Source: Triops longicaudatus
Taxonomy: Eukaryota > Arthropoda > Branchiopoda > Notostraca > Triopsidae
Direction: 5' to 3'
NCBI GenBank assembly: GCA_022885665.1
Contig: JAGQDJ010000362.1
Coordinates: forward strand, 1-64,000
DNA: 64,000 nucleotides
The notes below the pieces were generated by a model that did not search any database, was not told where the DNA came from, and saw only the letters and a program-made list of their open reading frames with translations. Positions 36,110 through 49,700 of the stretch are shown here, piece after piece (positions within the stretch are counted from its first letter, which is position 1; each line of letters starts with the position of its first letter). Made by a program: the position numbers and the translations under genes.

Positions 36110-36857
36110 TGACGTCATTCAAAAGTGTTTGGTAACTGTAATTGTATCATCTGCTAGCATGCAAATTAGAGCCCCGAACGGAGGTTTGCCAGAGGAAAGC
36201 CCGATGCTACTCCTAAGAGCGTAGTTGAAGTATTATTTCATCCGTCATTCGCACTATGACGTCATAGATTTTTGCCGCAGAATTGGATTGAACCATTAGC
36301 TGTGATCAATGGAGGTTTCAAAGAGGAAAAATGATTGAGAACGAAAAGTTTGATGGACTTTTTCATAAAGTCTCATTGGTCTAATGCTGGCAGCGAGTAA
36401 ATAGTGGTCACTGATGTTGTCTTTATTACTGCGGCAATATAATGAACTTAGAAAAACTTCCAAACTTTGAAATAGCGTAACCAACATGGGCTTTCAGTGC
36501 ACGGAAAGTCAGATTGCTATGCTATTGACGTCAGTGCGTTGTTTCAGTGCACAATTAACACGAAAGTGTTGATGACGACATAGGAATTTCTGCAGCAATG
36601 AGCTCGACATTTTCAGACTCTGGGAACAGAGGTCAATTTTGGTTTAAAAGGCTTTGAAGGTTTTGCCGGTCTTTTTATTATGCAATCACCTTCTCCGGGT
36701 ACTTATTGCCATTATTAATTTCAGAAACAATGACGTCACGGAATTTGATATAGCCATGCTCGTAAAGAGTGGAAAACTCGAAGAGAAGGCTCATTACCTT
36801 CAACTATTTTACGATTTTACAGTACTCGCCATAGAGTACCTTTCGTCTTTGACGTCA
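36110..36857. repeat. Cluster of five TGACGTCA palindromes in a diverged repeat
   Basis: Exact copies at 36110, 36257, 36526, 36731 and 36850, plus a one-mismatch copy at 36573. Several share downstream sequence of the type (A/C)GGAATTT or AGATTTTT followed by a GCCGCAG/TGCAGCA block, so they look like diverged copies of one unit. The copy at 36257 sits in a 14-base perfect palindrome, CTATGACGTCATAG (36254-36267). TGACGTCA is the CREB/ATF site; whether it acts here is unknown. Confidence 0.6.
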
Positions 36858-37014
36858 CCGAAATATTTTCGCCTGATAATAGCGTTACCTTTACAAAAGT
36901 TGTTTTTGAGGCCTAATTTACAGAAAAATAGTAGAATCATAATCATATGTTCTAATGACACAACACAGAATGAAAGAAAATAAAAACAAAGTTATAATGT
37001 TGGTTCTTTAGCAA

Positions 37015-37520
37015 GGTTAGCTAGGTTCAATTAGATTAGGCTGAGCTATCTACATATTCAGGATTAAGCTAGTTTTAGCTTATTTACAATAAAAAATCAA
37101 CATAAAACAGTAAAAGGTTCACACACAAGGCTTTCTACACAGAATATTGCCATTCTCTTGCACTCACAGGCAATAACGTCACAGTTCTCCGAAAAGTGAT
37201 GCAACGTACACAAAAATTGTTGTCATATTAATCTACACAAAATGTCATCATTTAGTATGATCATATATTGAAATATCGTCAAGTAATCTAAGAAAATATT
37301 GAAATCAAGCCTAGGGTAGGTTTGGCTACTTCAGGGTTAACCTGTCTATGTCAAGCTAGGTTTTATAAGATTTACTTAGTTAAGCTTATAAGTTAAGCTA
37401 GAATATGTTAGCTTAGCTAAGTTATAAGTTAGGTTAGGCCAGAATTAGGTAATTTACGCAAGGTTAGGATGGGTTTGGTAAGGTTAGACTCCAAGATATT
37501 TGCTTCAGAATTCCTTTGTA

Positions 37521-37556
<36 letters not shown>

Positions 37557-37585
37557 CTTGGTTGCGTTAGGTTAGCTTAGGTTTC
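37015..37585 (+). repeat. GGTTAG-like repeat cluster with a 31-base T run
   Basis: Many TTAGGTT/AAGCTAG variants at about 37015-37080, 37310-37500 and 37557-37580. A perfect 31-base T run (37524-37554) interrupts the cluster. Confidence 0.7.
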
Positions 37586-38980
37586 CTGAACTTTATTCAG
37601 CATCATGTTGCTTTATTTCAAACAGTCACTAGCTGTAAAATGGTAACGAAACAGAGATGTGCTACGGACTATGGTCAGATTGGTACTGAGATGAAATAAC
37701 TGAAGACACCAAGCTCTTGCAGAACGTCCATTCCAGAACTGCTTTTGTTTACTGATACTAGCAAGCTGGCGCTTTCTAAGCATTTAGCTCAGCTTAAAAA
37801 CTTCTTCGCGACAAATGACATCTTTCTTTTTCTTGTCGCGTTGAAAAATATAAGATTGAAACCAGTTCCAAAGCGCTGTACCACGTCACTCGGCAATGGT
37901 GCAAAATTGTCAGCATTGCCTATTCTGGAGCGTTCAGCCCTGTGCTAAACAACAAAGGGAGTTAATGTAAGCCTCACCTGGTCCACCACTTAGCTAAAAT
38001 TACCCAAAGTCTATTTGCGTCTTAGTGTTTGCAGAAACTTTTGTAGCAGTAATGTTGGATGAAGTTCTAGGAATCCAGTTCGTCTAGTAAAATGCGTCAT
38101 TATTGCTTCACGAATCTGCTGCCTTCTTCTAACTTTTTAAGTAATGCCTGAGAAGGATGACGAAGCGGGGAGATTTCTATCCAAGAACATAAAAAGATAG
38201 TTCAAAGTTTCCAACCGCTTTGTAATGAAAGTAAGTACATCAAGCTGATGATAGTGCTTCTCGTATCCAGTACCATTTTCGGTAAGAACCATTATTATCA
38301 ATATTTCCTTTTCTCCAATTTAGTAATGAAGAAGTCCATACGTTTGTAGATTGATAACTCGTTTATCACAATCCCAACCTCTATAACAGGCATAGATGTA
38401 CTACAGCAGGATGATGAGAGAAAATAAAAGGAAGATTCGTATCATTCATAATTGGGGAGAGGGGGAAACGCGTTCTTGTCACTGCATTTTCTTGTTTGAG
38501 GGAGGAAAGGTGAGGGAAAACTGCATAGAAAATGACATGAGATTACAGTGATAGGTTTTTAATGGGGATATTTGTCCAAACTTGATTCTTTTCTTATTTC
38601 ACAGATTTCAGAGGGAATTTAGCGAAGGAGTGATTCATTTTTGTTTCAATTAGAAGGGAAGCACTAAACTCTTTTTCTTCTTTCCAGATTTGTTCGGTAC
38701 GTGCGGGAGGGTGAGTTTCACTTTCATGTAGAAATCGAAATGTATTTGCGGCGGAATCCCAGAGTTTTTCGTACAATGCCAAAAAGGTTGAAATTCCCCC
38801 GCCAAAGGGAAGAAAAGGCAATTACAGTATTTTTTTGGCTGGAATTCATTTTTGAAAAAACACGAATTTCCCAACTTTTTCTATCCGCAAAACCCAAAGT
38901 TATCAACAAAATTCAGGGAATTCTTACGTTTGCAGATGGGCAAAAGGATTTTTTTTTCAGAAGGGAGTGAAGGGGCGATT
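37586..38980. other. Intergenic stretch before the innexin 3' end
   Basis: No gene recognised. Several overlapping short frames on both strands at 38.6-39.0 kb look like chance. Confidence 0.4.
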
Positions 38981-38986
38981 TTTATT
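38981..38986 (-). terminator. Possible innexin poly(A) signal (AATAAA on minus strand)
   Basis: The first canonical hexamer on the minus strand after the long open frame, about 800 bases beyond the second stop. Nothing independent supports it. Confidence 0.3.
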
Positions 38987-39785
38987 ATTTTTTTAAATCT
39001 TAATTAACTCAAGGATCTGGGGAAATCCCGAACTAATTCTTTATCTGTACAAAATCAAAATCAACAATTTAAAATTTCTGTCACCCAGAAAATGTAAGAC
39101 AAATCAAAACGGCACTTAGAGTTTTTGTTTTTATGGTTTTTGATATAATTTCCAACTTGGTTAACTCAAATAACAGAAAAAAACGGCTAACAATTTGTTG
39201 TAAAATTTAACCGATAAAGACTAGTTTTAACAATCTCGCTGAAACCAAACCGGGATTATCCTTCCTGATTCAGTCAAGTTCAACGCACGTACACCAACGT
39301 AACACTATAAGAACTTTGTTCGTATTGCTGCGCGAACAAACACAATTTCTTCCGCTGGTTTCACGAATTCGACTCGCAGTGCATTTCCAGGGAGTGCTTG
39401 GCAAACATTTCCCGCACTCCCGACACAATCAGCCACCTAGCGGCAGACGTTGTACTACACTCATAATTTCTTTCTCAGGGCTTGCAATGTTCATTTCTTA
39501 CTCGATTTGAAGCTAAGCTTGCCTACATCATGGCATTTCTTCAGCAATTATGAAACTGAGTTGTCTGACTAGGAAGAAGGGATTGATAAAGAAAAAAGTG
39601 GGAGGAAACGATGTTTCTTACAATATATACAGCCTAGACAAGAGTTGGGCACTTTTTTCTTGGAAAAAAGCCGTTTTTTTCTCGAGGCTAAAAAGAAAAA
39701 AAACTAAAAAATTGCACGAAACAGCCAGATTCCCTTCCAACCGAAAATGAACTAGAGAAACCAAACGAAAAAAAAGAATGACGCT

Positions 39786-40271
39786 TCAGCGACGAGAATG
39801 AGACAAGGCTCCCCCGAACTTGGCTCTGCCAGATTCCCGGAATTTGGGCTGTCTCCGATTGGCATGAAGTCCATGGGCAAGTCCTTCCTCCCAGCTGTCG
39901 CGTCGCTGAGGTTGAGGCAAAGGTCGCGTCCGCAAGGATAAGGTCACACCTGAGGTACCCGGGGCCACCAAACCGCCGTTGCGCAGGGTGAAGACGCCTC
40001 CGAGTTCTTGGACGCAGAGGTCGCGCACTTCACTGTCGTAGAGCAGGCGTACGGGATCTGCCGCCGCACTGCCGCCGGTACCGTATCGCGTGGCGCCGAA
40101 CCAGTCTTGAGGGTGTGAGCTGCTCAGGTAGATATGTTTGGCGTTCGAACTAGAAGCGGATGAGGAGAAAGCGGAGGTGGAAGAGGATGCGTGATCGAAG
40201 AATGAAGTGGCTAAGGTGGTCGTGGCTCCCCCGGCGGTGGTGCAAGCCATATCCCCCGACGCGGCCCAATG
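39786..40271 (-). CDS. In-frame open extension after the innexin stop (readthrough or second cistron)
   Basis: Directly after the innexin TAG (40274-40272) the same frame continues for 161 codons, from CAT TGG GCC to TGA at 39788-39786. Codons are strongly GC-rich (GCC, ACC, CTG, GGC, CGC) while surrounding non-coding DNA is AT-rich, so the stretch has the composition of an exon. The product is low complexity at first (Ala/Thr/Ser-rich), then more ordered (SSHPQDWFGATRYG, LLYDSEVRDLCVQELGGVF), then basic at the end. An ATG at 40250-40248 with G at -3 and +4 could instead start a separate 154-residue protein. Readthrough would add a long cytoplasmic tail to the channel. The base after the stop is C, which favours readthrough in known cases. 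No homologue recognised. Confidence 0.5.
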   Translation of the reverse strand, partial: HWAASGDMACTTAGGATTTLATSFFDHASSSTSAFSSSASSSNAKHIYLSSSHPQDWFGATRYGTGGSAAADPVRLLYDSEVRDLCVQELGGVFTLRNGGLVAPGTSGVTLSLRTRPLPQPQRRDSWEEGLAHGLHANRRQPKFRESGRAKFGGALSHSRR

Positions 40272-40786
40272 CTAAGCGTCCATGAAATCTTTGCCTGTGT
40301 GGCCCAACTTTTTGCCCAATTCGTGCATCACTTCTTTGAAGATGATCGAGTCCACGTTCTGGCCCAGCATGTAGAACAGGAACCAGTCGCCCATCTTGGA
40401 TTTCCGGACGATGGTGTTAATCACTTCGCGGTTGATGAGCCGGAACCGAATGTAAAGCAAGTAGGCGCGCATGCGTGGGCTCAGGATGATGACCAGCCGA
40501 TACAACAGAACCAGGGCGGTGAGGAAGCCCAAGATGATGAACCAAAACCAAAGGAAGATGTAGATTTTCTCGTTGACCACATTGAGCGGGAGAATACACA
40601 GCGCGTCGTGTTTTTCCACTTCCCCGGAAGTACCGTACTTGTGAAACGTACACTTGGTCATTCGAGGGAAGATGAAAATTAAAGGATCGATCCGGTCTTC
40701 TTGGTCCGTTTCCGTGAACGTGATCACATCCAGACCAAACGTTAAGAACGCGCCGTCAAAGAACCGGTCCATTAGAAACATTTGAC
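40272..40786 (-). CDS. Innexin terminal exon (end of TM3, loop 2, TM4, C-tail)
   Basis: It begins with GT completing the Gly of NVIG and ends at TAG 40274-40272. The exon is GC-richer than its flanks. A 137-codon open frame on the opposite strand is its shadow. Confidence 0.95.
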
Positions 40787-43700
40787 CTGTTTGAAAAGAA
40801 AACCAATTCAAATTTTTACTCCTTATGTCTCATTACCAATATCCACAAAACACTTTATCGATTAGCCTTCACTTCTAAGAAGTTTACTTTGAACTGGACA
40901 TTCTTTGAGTACTAGAACGAATCAACATACTGTAGGAGTTTTTATAAAAAGCTGACCGGTTTCCAAAATTAATTCACTTTACTATAAATATTTAAGAAAC
41001 AAATTCCGTTAATTCTAATAATTTACGTCATTCCATTAACACTGTAACCTTTTTATATCTCAACAATCTTACATTAAGATTTATTTGTAAGCATACCTAT
41101 ATGATTTCTTGATGTTTATTTCAGTAGTTCCTCGGTATTTGATGGAATTTCTCGAATAAATGCACTGCTTCAATAGACTTTTACACCTTCAATTTTCGTT
41201 TTCCCATATTATTATCTTCTAGTCCATAATTTGGATTCTACCTAAAATTCAGTAGTGCCAGTATAGCTTCAATAATAAATTTTGCCTTGTTCCAGCATTT
41301 TTGTTTTTCATACCTCAGTTATTATATACAATTTCATAACTCATTAAGTAAAAATAAAAATAGTGCATTGTTCAGTATTTTTACCGTATCCAACGACCAT
41401 AACAAGAACCATACTGTATCCAGTGTTTATTTCGATACACAAAAGCATTTATACGTATTACCTTCGTAGTAACATAAAAAAAAATGTGTCCCTTTTTTCC
41501 ATAGAAGAAAGGGGAGCATCGTCTGCATCTCTCACAACATAAACAGAAAGCTTACGGCGCTATTTATAACATTCCACCAGCTCTCCCACCGCAGAAATAC
41601 TGGAAGAATCTAACTTATTGACAGAAGAAACACAAGGAACCGCAATCGAAAGCCAGTAAATGCAAAAGATAGGTTTGTTTTTCAGTTTTGCTGGTGCAGA
41701 GTTCACCGGGTCGAAATCTCGTAAAGTACCAGCGCATTACTTCCGCCTTCAAAAGCAGCCCTTGGCGATTGGAAGTAGACAAAAGCTTCGTCAAAACGAA
41801 GAACAAGGTTTTCGAGACATGTTAGAAGGAAAATTGCTCCTAATAGGACTGGAATAGTTTCAAAGTTCGCTGGCTGTTCTCCTAATTAACCGCATGTGCT
41901 AATGACCTCGTTACGCTGTCAAGCCCGAGGCATCTAAAGAAAAAAGAACGGGTTCAATAACACAATGGTTTCCCTAAAACATCAGAGCTAATTTCATTAG
42001 CGTGAACAAAGAAATACCCATTGACAATACTTAAGCCTATAAAAAGAAAATTTCCCAATGAACCCGTTTTTGGACGAATCTTGCTTTTTAGGGCGAATCT
42101 TCTATTTTCTTGTGATAATTGAAATGGCACTTTTCCCAGAAACACAACAAGCAAACTTTACTTTCAAAAAGCAGAGGAAGCCGTTAGGGAAACGATCGTG
42201 AGTGTTGGGTACCAACGGCGAAGAAGGAACAAACAACCCCACTGGCTTAATGCTAAGGGCAAAAACTAATTTATTTTCTTAGAAGCTTATCCGAAAAGGT
42301 CAAAAAACAGGGCTGCAAACTAAAAGTAGTTGCTTTTGAAAGGAAGTTTCGAGGTTGCACGGCCTATAGACTCGTATTCGGGGGTAGATCCCGGTACATC
42401 TCTCTCTCGCACTGTTGCGCCCTCCTGCTGGCAATCCAATGGTGCTTTTTGCACCCGCAGGCTATTGATCAAGAGTCGCCTCAGGGGAGAGAAAGACAGT
42501 CATGGTCCGTAGAAAGCAAGGCTTTTCGTTTTTCTTTTCCCCTTCTATCCCTTCTCCCTCACCCCACGCACTCCCTCTTCCACCAGGTTCGTTCCAAAGG
42601 GTGAGTGAATTGTTTTGCGTTTTGCTTTCGCTATCCCGATGCCTCGCTCCGATTTCCATGAATGCTCTCGAACTTGTTTCAAGCACAACACGCACGTCAC
42701 ACACGCGGAAGAAATTCTTGTCGCTGACATATATGTTAATGTCGATTGCTCTTTAAAGAGGTTCTGGCTATCTTTTACAACACTGAGGTAGTATGATATG
42801 TTTACTTCTTGAGTCTGAAAGGACGAAAGAATGCAGGAAATCTTGTAGTCTGCTAGTCGTTAATCACTAAATGGTTTTGTTAGATGGAGGAATGAAGTTC
42901 TGCGGTAAAGACACGTCTAGCCTGCAGTAGCGCATTACACTGGTATAGCAACAACCTCCCGTTACCATACTGTTAGTAAAAACTAGCTTAAAAACACATT
43001 TAAGGCTGCCTTTCCATTGCGAAGTCGAATTTTGAATCGAGTTCCGTGGACTCAGATCCAGTAAACTCACGTCCCAAGTTGCAAAATTGTCAATATGGTG
43101 GCTGTGTTCACTATTTCATACGTTCTTCCTCACTACGAGAACAAGCAAGCTTACAGTTTTGTCTACTTCGCAACAAGCTCACTATTTTAAATCAAGTCAC
43201 AGATACGGACGGCTAATGAAACTAATAGCCAAACTAAATCTGGATTTAAGGCGAGCAAAATGTCTCTTTTCAGCTTCACAAATCACTTTCACTCACAGTG
43301 TTTACTCACTGGCAAAAAGTGATTATAACATTTATTTATTAATATGAATCTAATGAAAAAAAAAATGAAAAAGTTACACTGTCACGTGAAATATGTATTA
43401 TGTTTACATTGCATGTCCCTCCCTCTCGAGCCTTAACGCGAAACGTCAAGCAACTCGCCTCTGCTGGGTTTAGCCCTGATCGCAAGTAGAGCCGAACAAC
43501 CCTTCGGCAAACTAAACAATACGTGCTGAATCTGTAGTACTTTCACAAGCTGTCACTACTTTTAATGGAAAGAAATGGTCAATAAGGCTAGCCTAATTTA
43601 AAGCTAGCTTTGAACATAACGTAATCTAACTATATTTAACCTAACGTAACTCACTAGAGCTTTGTTATGACAAACTATTCAGAATATGCAGAGCGTTGGT

Positions 43701-46700
43701 GTGTCTTAGCAGAAAACGCTTAAAGTTAAGTAAGGTTTCGGTTAGGTTTGAGGTGTGCGTATTTTACAACTTTAGTGCAGCTTTTACTCATAAAGACGCT
43801 TTTGAAACCAAAAAAAGAGAGAAATGGGTGGGTTGTAGCCGAAAAGTTCCTTTAGTAGCGCCTCTATCGGTTAAGGACGCCAGTCTTTCTTCCTTTGCCC
43901 TGGCAGGAGACGGTAAATCTGAACACAAATCGTATCATTTTCTCCAAATGGAGCTGGAGTACATCACTTAGAAAAGCAAGGCAATAAAGAAACACTACTA
44001 TGGAGTGAGCCATGCGTTAACTATTAGGTGGTTTCCAGTGATGCAGTAATGACAGTAAAGTTACAATCCGTTTTCTCTGGTGAGTTTCTAAGAATTTTTT
44101 CTGGTTGCGGGAGTATGTGGGAGAAGGGTTGGGGTTAGTTCCATAATCTTCTCGGTGTCTGCTAAATGAGCACTGCTGCTGTCTTACGTGTTTCTCTCTG
44201 CAGGAGATCTCATTTAAAGGCCTTTAATTATTCCGATATGTGGAGGGTATTGGGGGCAAAATCTCCATTCCCCGCCCACTCACGGACGATCTGTTTAACT
44301 AACGTCACCCAGTACAGAGCTAATTACTTCATTAGCTGCATTTTCTTCATTTCCTCCTTCTTCCATTCTAAGTTTCACCGGCAAGTATTTCTGCAACACG
44401 CACTGGAATTTCTCCTTGGAGAAAGATTGTTTTTCAATGCCCAGTACCGATTAATCTATCAGGACGAAATAGCGGCCAACCGGCGACAGTTTCTGACATT
44501 ACAAGGCGTGTAGCGGACCGAGAAGCAATAGTACCCTTGGGATTCACTTAGACTGGCAATAATGCTGGACTCCCCTACGAGTTTGCTGCTTAGTTCGATA
44601 CCACCAGTCGCATCCGTAATCCGGGTGAAAATTAGGGAGAGGAGAAAAAAGCGAGAACGTAACCTTATAGCTTTCAAAGCGAGTTACGCAAAAGCTTACC
44701 AGCAATTTCGTTTGACAGTAATAAGCTTCTTCAAGATCCGGAAGAACTAGGATGGATTTCTTCCTCCATTTTTCTATCTTCTATTTCTAGAATTTTTGTG
44801 CTTAAAAGAAGGTAGGAAGAATCCTGGCGAGAGTCAAGAGACTCATCCATAACACGATTTCTCTTCTATCTCGCCCTCTCTAAAGAGCCAAGTCCTTATT
44901 GTCGGTACCAGGTGAGAAAGAAATGCGTTCACAGTGTGTCACCCTTTTAAAACGACAAGGTTGCCAGGTCTAAAATCTTCCTCGCAAAAGTAACCGGAAT
45001 CCCTGGTGACTCATCCGTTTTACGTGAGACGTTTTCAAGACTCGGGAGTCTAGCGAAGGAAAAGTTCCCCTTTAAGTCGTTTTGAAGCAAATGCTCTCCT
45101 TCTTTAAAGCAATATTTCTGCCTCTCTTGTCTTGTTCCATTTTTTGTGCTGCAGAATCTGTCGGTAACGGGCGACAAGGTGAGGAAATTGACGTGTCAAA
45201 ACAGGGCGATAAAACAGTGCGAGGGAATTAAAACGTGACATTGCTGTCAGATTGGGAAAGAGGGAAAGAAATATTGCTAGTACAACAACGCCCAGGCTGC
45301 TTTTTCCCCACATGCTTTGCAACGTAATTTGACAGATTTTGATAGTAATTCTCAGCTTGCTCTTATATACGTATAATTCTTACGAATTTCGCTGCATTAG
45401 GAATGTATTACTGCCTAAGCACTGAAATTTCCCTTTGTGGTGTGTATTGAAGGAGACTTTTCATTTCTTCAAGGTGCCGTTTTGTAACCCCAATTCGGTC
45501 TTCGTTAGTTTATTGCAGGTTAAAGGGTACATTACTGCGTAGGGTACGAAACAGGGGTTAGGCGTACGAGCATCCCTGGGCGAGGGAGAAAAAGCTCATT
45601 AACTAGTTAGTGTACTGGCAAGTAAATCAACAGAAGGTTTTTAATTACAGTGCTAAAAGAGTGCAAGGGGAGCAAGAAATACAGAAGAAGATTGAATCGT
45701 AACTTTTCATTTGGCCCTCATAATTGCACTTGGCTTATATCAAGAGAATCTTGGGAGATTGTGAACTAACAACACGGAAGTATACTAGATCTTGCTGGTA
45801 AGTTTCTCATAAATTAATCTTATTAGTAAGTTTTTGTCGCTGTATGAATTACCAATAGATCAAAGGGACTTTGGTTTATGAAATAAGTCTTACGAATCTC
45901 ATAAAAACACTACTCCCCTAAACTTTACCTCTCTGGCTAATGGACTTCATATCCCTTCAGATTCTGCGTCCCCTTTATGAGCTTAAATGAATCTAGTGAA
46001 TTCCCTGTCAGTTTTAATGCCGAAACATGGTTGAGGACTCCACTGCGGCAATAATGTCAACGATAGATTTACAAAGATCTTTCGAAGGTTCATTATTTAC
46101 TTCAGAAGTTAAGTCTTCATTATATCTTTATTTCCGTTATCAAGGTGTACCGCTTATTCTGTCAGTTATTTGTGAATAATTTTCTGTAGATAGTGATTAA
46201 AAAATTCCACTAGCTTCAAGGTGTACATTTTAACTCGAACAGGCTACTTTTAGTACTATTATTTCTTTGTTAAAAGGCTCTGATAATAATTGTTACGCTC
46301 CGTCACTATTACTGCGCAGGTTTCTTTCCAGTTCGTAATGAGAGAAACAAAGCCTTGTTTCTCCGTCTTCTTTGATCATTTGTGAGTTTCGTTCAAGTTT
46401 CGTCCTCAAATGGCAGAAAAAGGGGACCTTTAGTGTTGCTACAAGTAGTCGTAGTAAGGAGTCCGTGGGGCATTTCTTCTGCGGAAGATTATTACTGCAG
46501 ACATGGTTGGCGTAGTTAGCTTGGCTGTTAGCTTAATGGTTACGAATGAAAGATGGTATACACCGATTACCTGACTTCAGGGGAAAAAAATTACCAGACT
46601 GTTCAGGCGTTCTGTTCTTATTTCTTGTCCCAGGGGTTTACCTTTCTTTCTGCCTTTGCAGAAATTTTTGCTCTCAGACAGGAAAATTTAAAAAGACCTG

Positions 46701-49700
46701 ACGCAGAAATAGGCAAACAGAATCGTAGCGTTAGAAAGAAACGCGACAAGAAGACAGTTGAGGAGTCAAATAAGAAGTGAAAAGGGTAAAGTAGGCGGAG
46801 CTAAGGGGCAGAGGACTTCCGCGTGAGGGGGCATGTCCAATGCATCAGCTACGGGCGTCAGTAACTTGACATTGTTAGACACGGCCATCTCGCTTCTTGT
46901 CTCTTGCTGGCTAAGTTTCCGTCCTCAGCTTTTGTTGCGTTTTTTCGCGGCTTAATTTTTCCAATTTTATCGTTTTGGTAGAGAGAGTAGACCCTTCTAG
47001 CGAACCTAACTGGAAAACTCGATTCCCTTTTGTTGTAAAGCTATTGTTGCGCAAAACGTATTTTTCAGCGTTTTTACACTCCGTTGCTGTAGGCAACGTC
47101 TTATTACCTGCATTAGTTGCTTCTGGGAGAAAGAAAATCTTCTTTCGAATGTCGGAAATTGTCAGATAATATAGTTGCTAGAAACATTTTTGTTGCGATA
47201 AACTAAGACATACTGCCTTGATTTGAAGCGAGAGTATGTTTGAAGTTAAACAATCAAGTATTCGGCATCGTAGTAATATAGAAAACCACTATAAAGGAAA
47301 AAACTACATCTAATTGTTATTGCAGTAAACTATTACTGACATTTTTCAGTGATATTATCGTTCATTACTACCTGTAAGTTGTATCGTGTGACAGTAAACG
47401 GTACTGGAAACGACCGGTTTATAGCGAAGCTTATTTCTATCCTAAATGCACAAGTGGTTGACATTTTAATAACCTGCACACGGCGACGTGTTACGGTCAC
47501 CTCAACCCTCCTCCAAAGGAAGGGTAGCGTTGTTCAGAGTGCTCAATAATCCATAAAAATGCAACGGGAAACATGGAAGAACAAATAACTTCACGCTGCG
47601 AACCGTGTGGCAGCGGTTTTCAACCACAATCGACCAACGCCAAACTTTGCAATGTGCATCAAGCTAATGAGAAGAATGCAGCCAATATGGTCTCAATCAA
47701 GCGGCTTAAGAAAAGGGTAAGAGACAACTCAAACACGATCAGCTCTGCCAAAATGCTTGCGTACCTCAAAGACCAAAATGTAGAGCTTTTCAACAAAGTG
47801 GCGATCCTCACTTGTAAAGTAGAGGATATGTCACCAGCTGCAGAATGCGTCCCTCAACTCTTGGCATAAGTGAAGTCCCTAAAGGGAATTATTACCAAAG
47901 ACGTAATAGACCCGAATCCTACCCCAACTTCACTGGATGGCCCCTGGTCTATGGTTAATCGTCAACGACCTTCTTTTATACCAGCCAAGCCCACTGCTAC
48001 GCACAACCAACAAAGCTAACCCATCACTTTAAATACCCAAAGAAAACAAGAAAAAGAGCTCACGAGTTACATCTAACAACAAGATGAAGAAAAAAAAGAA
48101 AGAAATTATGAAGAGAGAAGATCTACTCAAGAACTTGGACAAATAATTGTAAAGAAAGTTCGGCACCAAAGCTCCCAGTGTCATTCTAACTCGCAAAACG
48201 AAAAACCACATTGAAGTCGTACTTGGAAGTGAACAAGAAAAGAATGAAACGCGAAACCTTTTGCAGAACGTTAACTTGTAGTCGTTTGGGCCGATTATCC
48301 ACCCCAAACGCCAAAATTAGATCGCAAAAATCCCCAAGCAGATCGCATTGGAACAAAATTTCACATCACTTGACCAGGAAAAATGTGACCGTTCAACTCG
48401 AATTTCACTGCAAATTCTATACGATGGATAATCCCAGAGAGTACAAAAGCCTACGGTACTCTCTTGTTTACATTTCCGACGGCCGATGTTAAAGCAAGGC
48501 TTGTCAGTAGTGGTTACCTTAACGCTTTCAATAGAACCGTCCAGCTAGAAGACCGCCGCCAAGAACTCCTCACAGTGCTACAACAGTCAAAAATACGGCC
48601 ACACTGCTGCCTATTGCAAAGAAACACATCCGACTTGCGGGAAATGCGCGGGTAAACACAATACGAAAAACTGTTCCAGCAACCAAAGGAAATGTAGAAA
48701 CTGTGACGGCGATCACTACTCGTCTGAAAGTTGCTGCCCGACACGTCTAGCCGAGAGGTGCAATGAGATTGCAAACGCAATCCAACACGTGTTCAATCTC
48801 ATACTTCCGTTCGACCTAAAGCATTAACCCTATGATACCTCGAGAAGTGCAATCCAGACCAACCTTGAAACCTCATCCCGTGAGATTGCTATTGCACAAC
48901 ATACGGAAAAGCTTTCAGCAGCTATCTGAACCCCTTCGGGTCACAAACAACCTGTCCATGCAAGCTGTATTTATCCTCGAACCTCCAAAAAACTTATTAG
49001 GTGTGCGAAACCAAGGTTCCTCCCTTTTCAACATACTACAGAATATGTTGGTACAACATGTTATAAAGATCACCGTGCTCAGCATGTACAAATAGTGAAA
49101 TGCAGAGAATTGTACGCTATAACTAAGATTCGCCCTTAACGAACCTTATTCTTTCTTTGAATAACATTATACAAAAGATATTTCATGGACATGAAAGAAC
49201 TGCTGAAAGAAATAAGAAAACATACTGAAAAGTTTGATCTGCTATAGGTAATTTTAACGCCCGCCACTGGAATTGGGAAGAGAAACCTCCTGACAAACCA
49301 GGGCATCAGCCTTTGAATTTGTTACAGACAAAGAATTAATATTGTTGAATAGCAGAAACGAAATCACATTTTGTAACAAAAAAGGACAATTGTCAACGCT
49401 TGATCTGGTGTTTGCCTCCCAGAAATAATAGATCTCCTAAAAGCAAAGATTTTGCACAACGGTTTATTTTCAAACTATTCGGATAACAAGGCTCTCCTAC
49501 TAGAGATCAAGGTACAAGTGGACGAATTGTAACTTTGGAAGTATGGAACTACCAAAAAACCAATTGGTTTCAATTAAGAACTTCTATTCTGCAAAAACTA
49601 TAGATGAAGCAAGAGCTCTTCGATATTGAATCTACACAAGAACTCGACTCGGCATCAGACTACCTCTGTGAGAACATTAGTGAAAGTGCACGAACGAATA

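Noticed and set aside
36654..36983. 109-codon plus-strand frame across the TGACGTCA cluster
   Set aside because: No protein family resemblance; it overlaps a diverged repeat, so the open frame is probably accidental.
39786..40250. Treating the downstream frame simply as a separate intact gene
   Set aside because: It is in the same frame as the innexin and starts 21 bases after its stop. I therefore list it as extension or second cistron without choosing.
40269..40682. 137-codon open frame on the plus strand
   Set aside because: It is antisense to the innexin exon, and its length follows from the codon composition of the real gene.
44166..44513. 115-codon frame with a real ATG in the innexin intron
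   Set aside because: The length is not exceptional for this somewhat GC-richer stretch, and there is no motif and no splice-site support.
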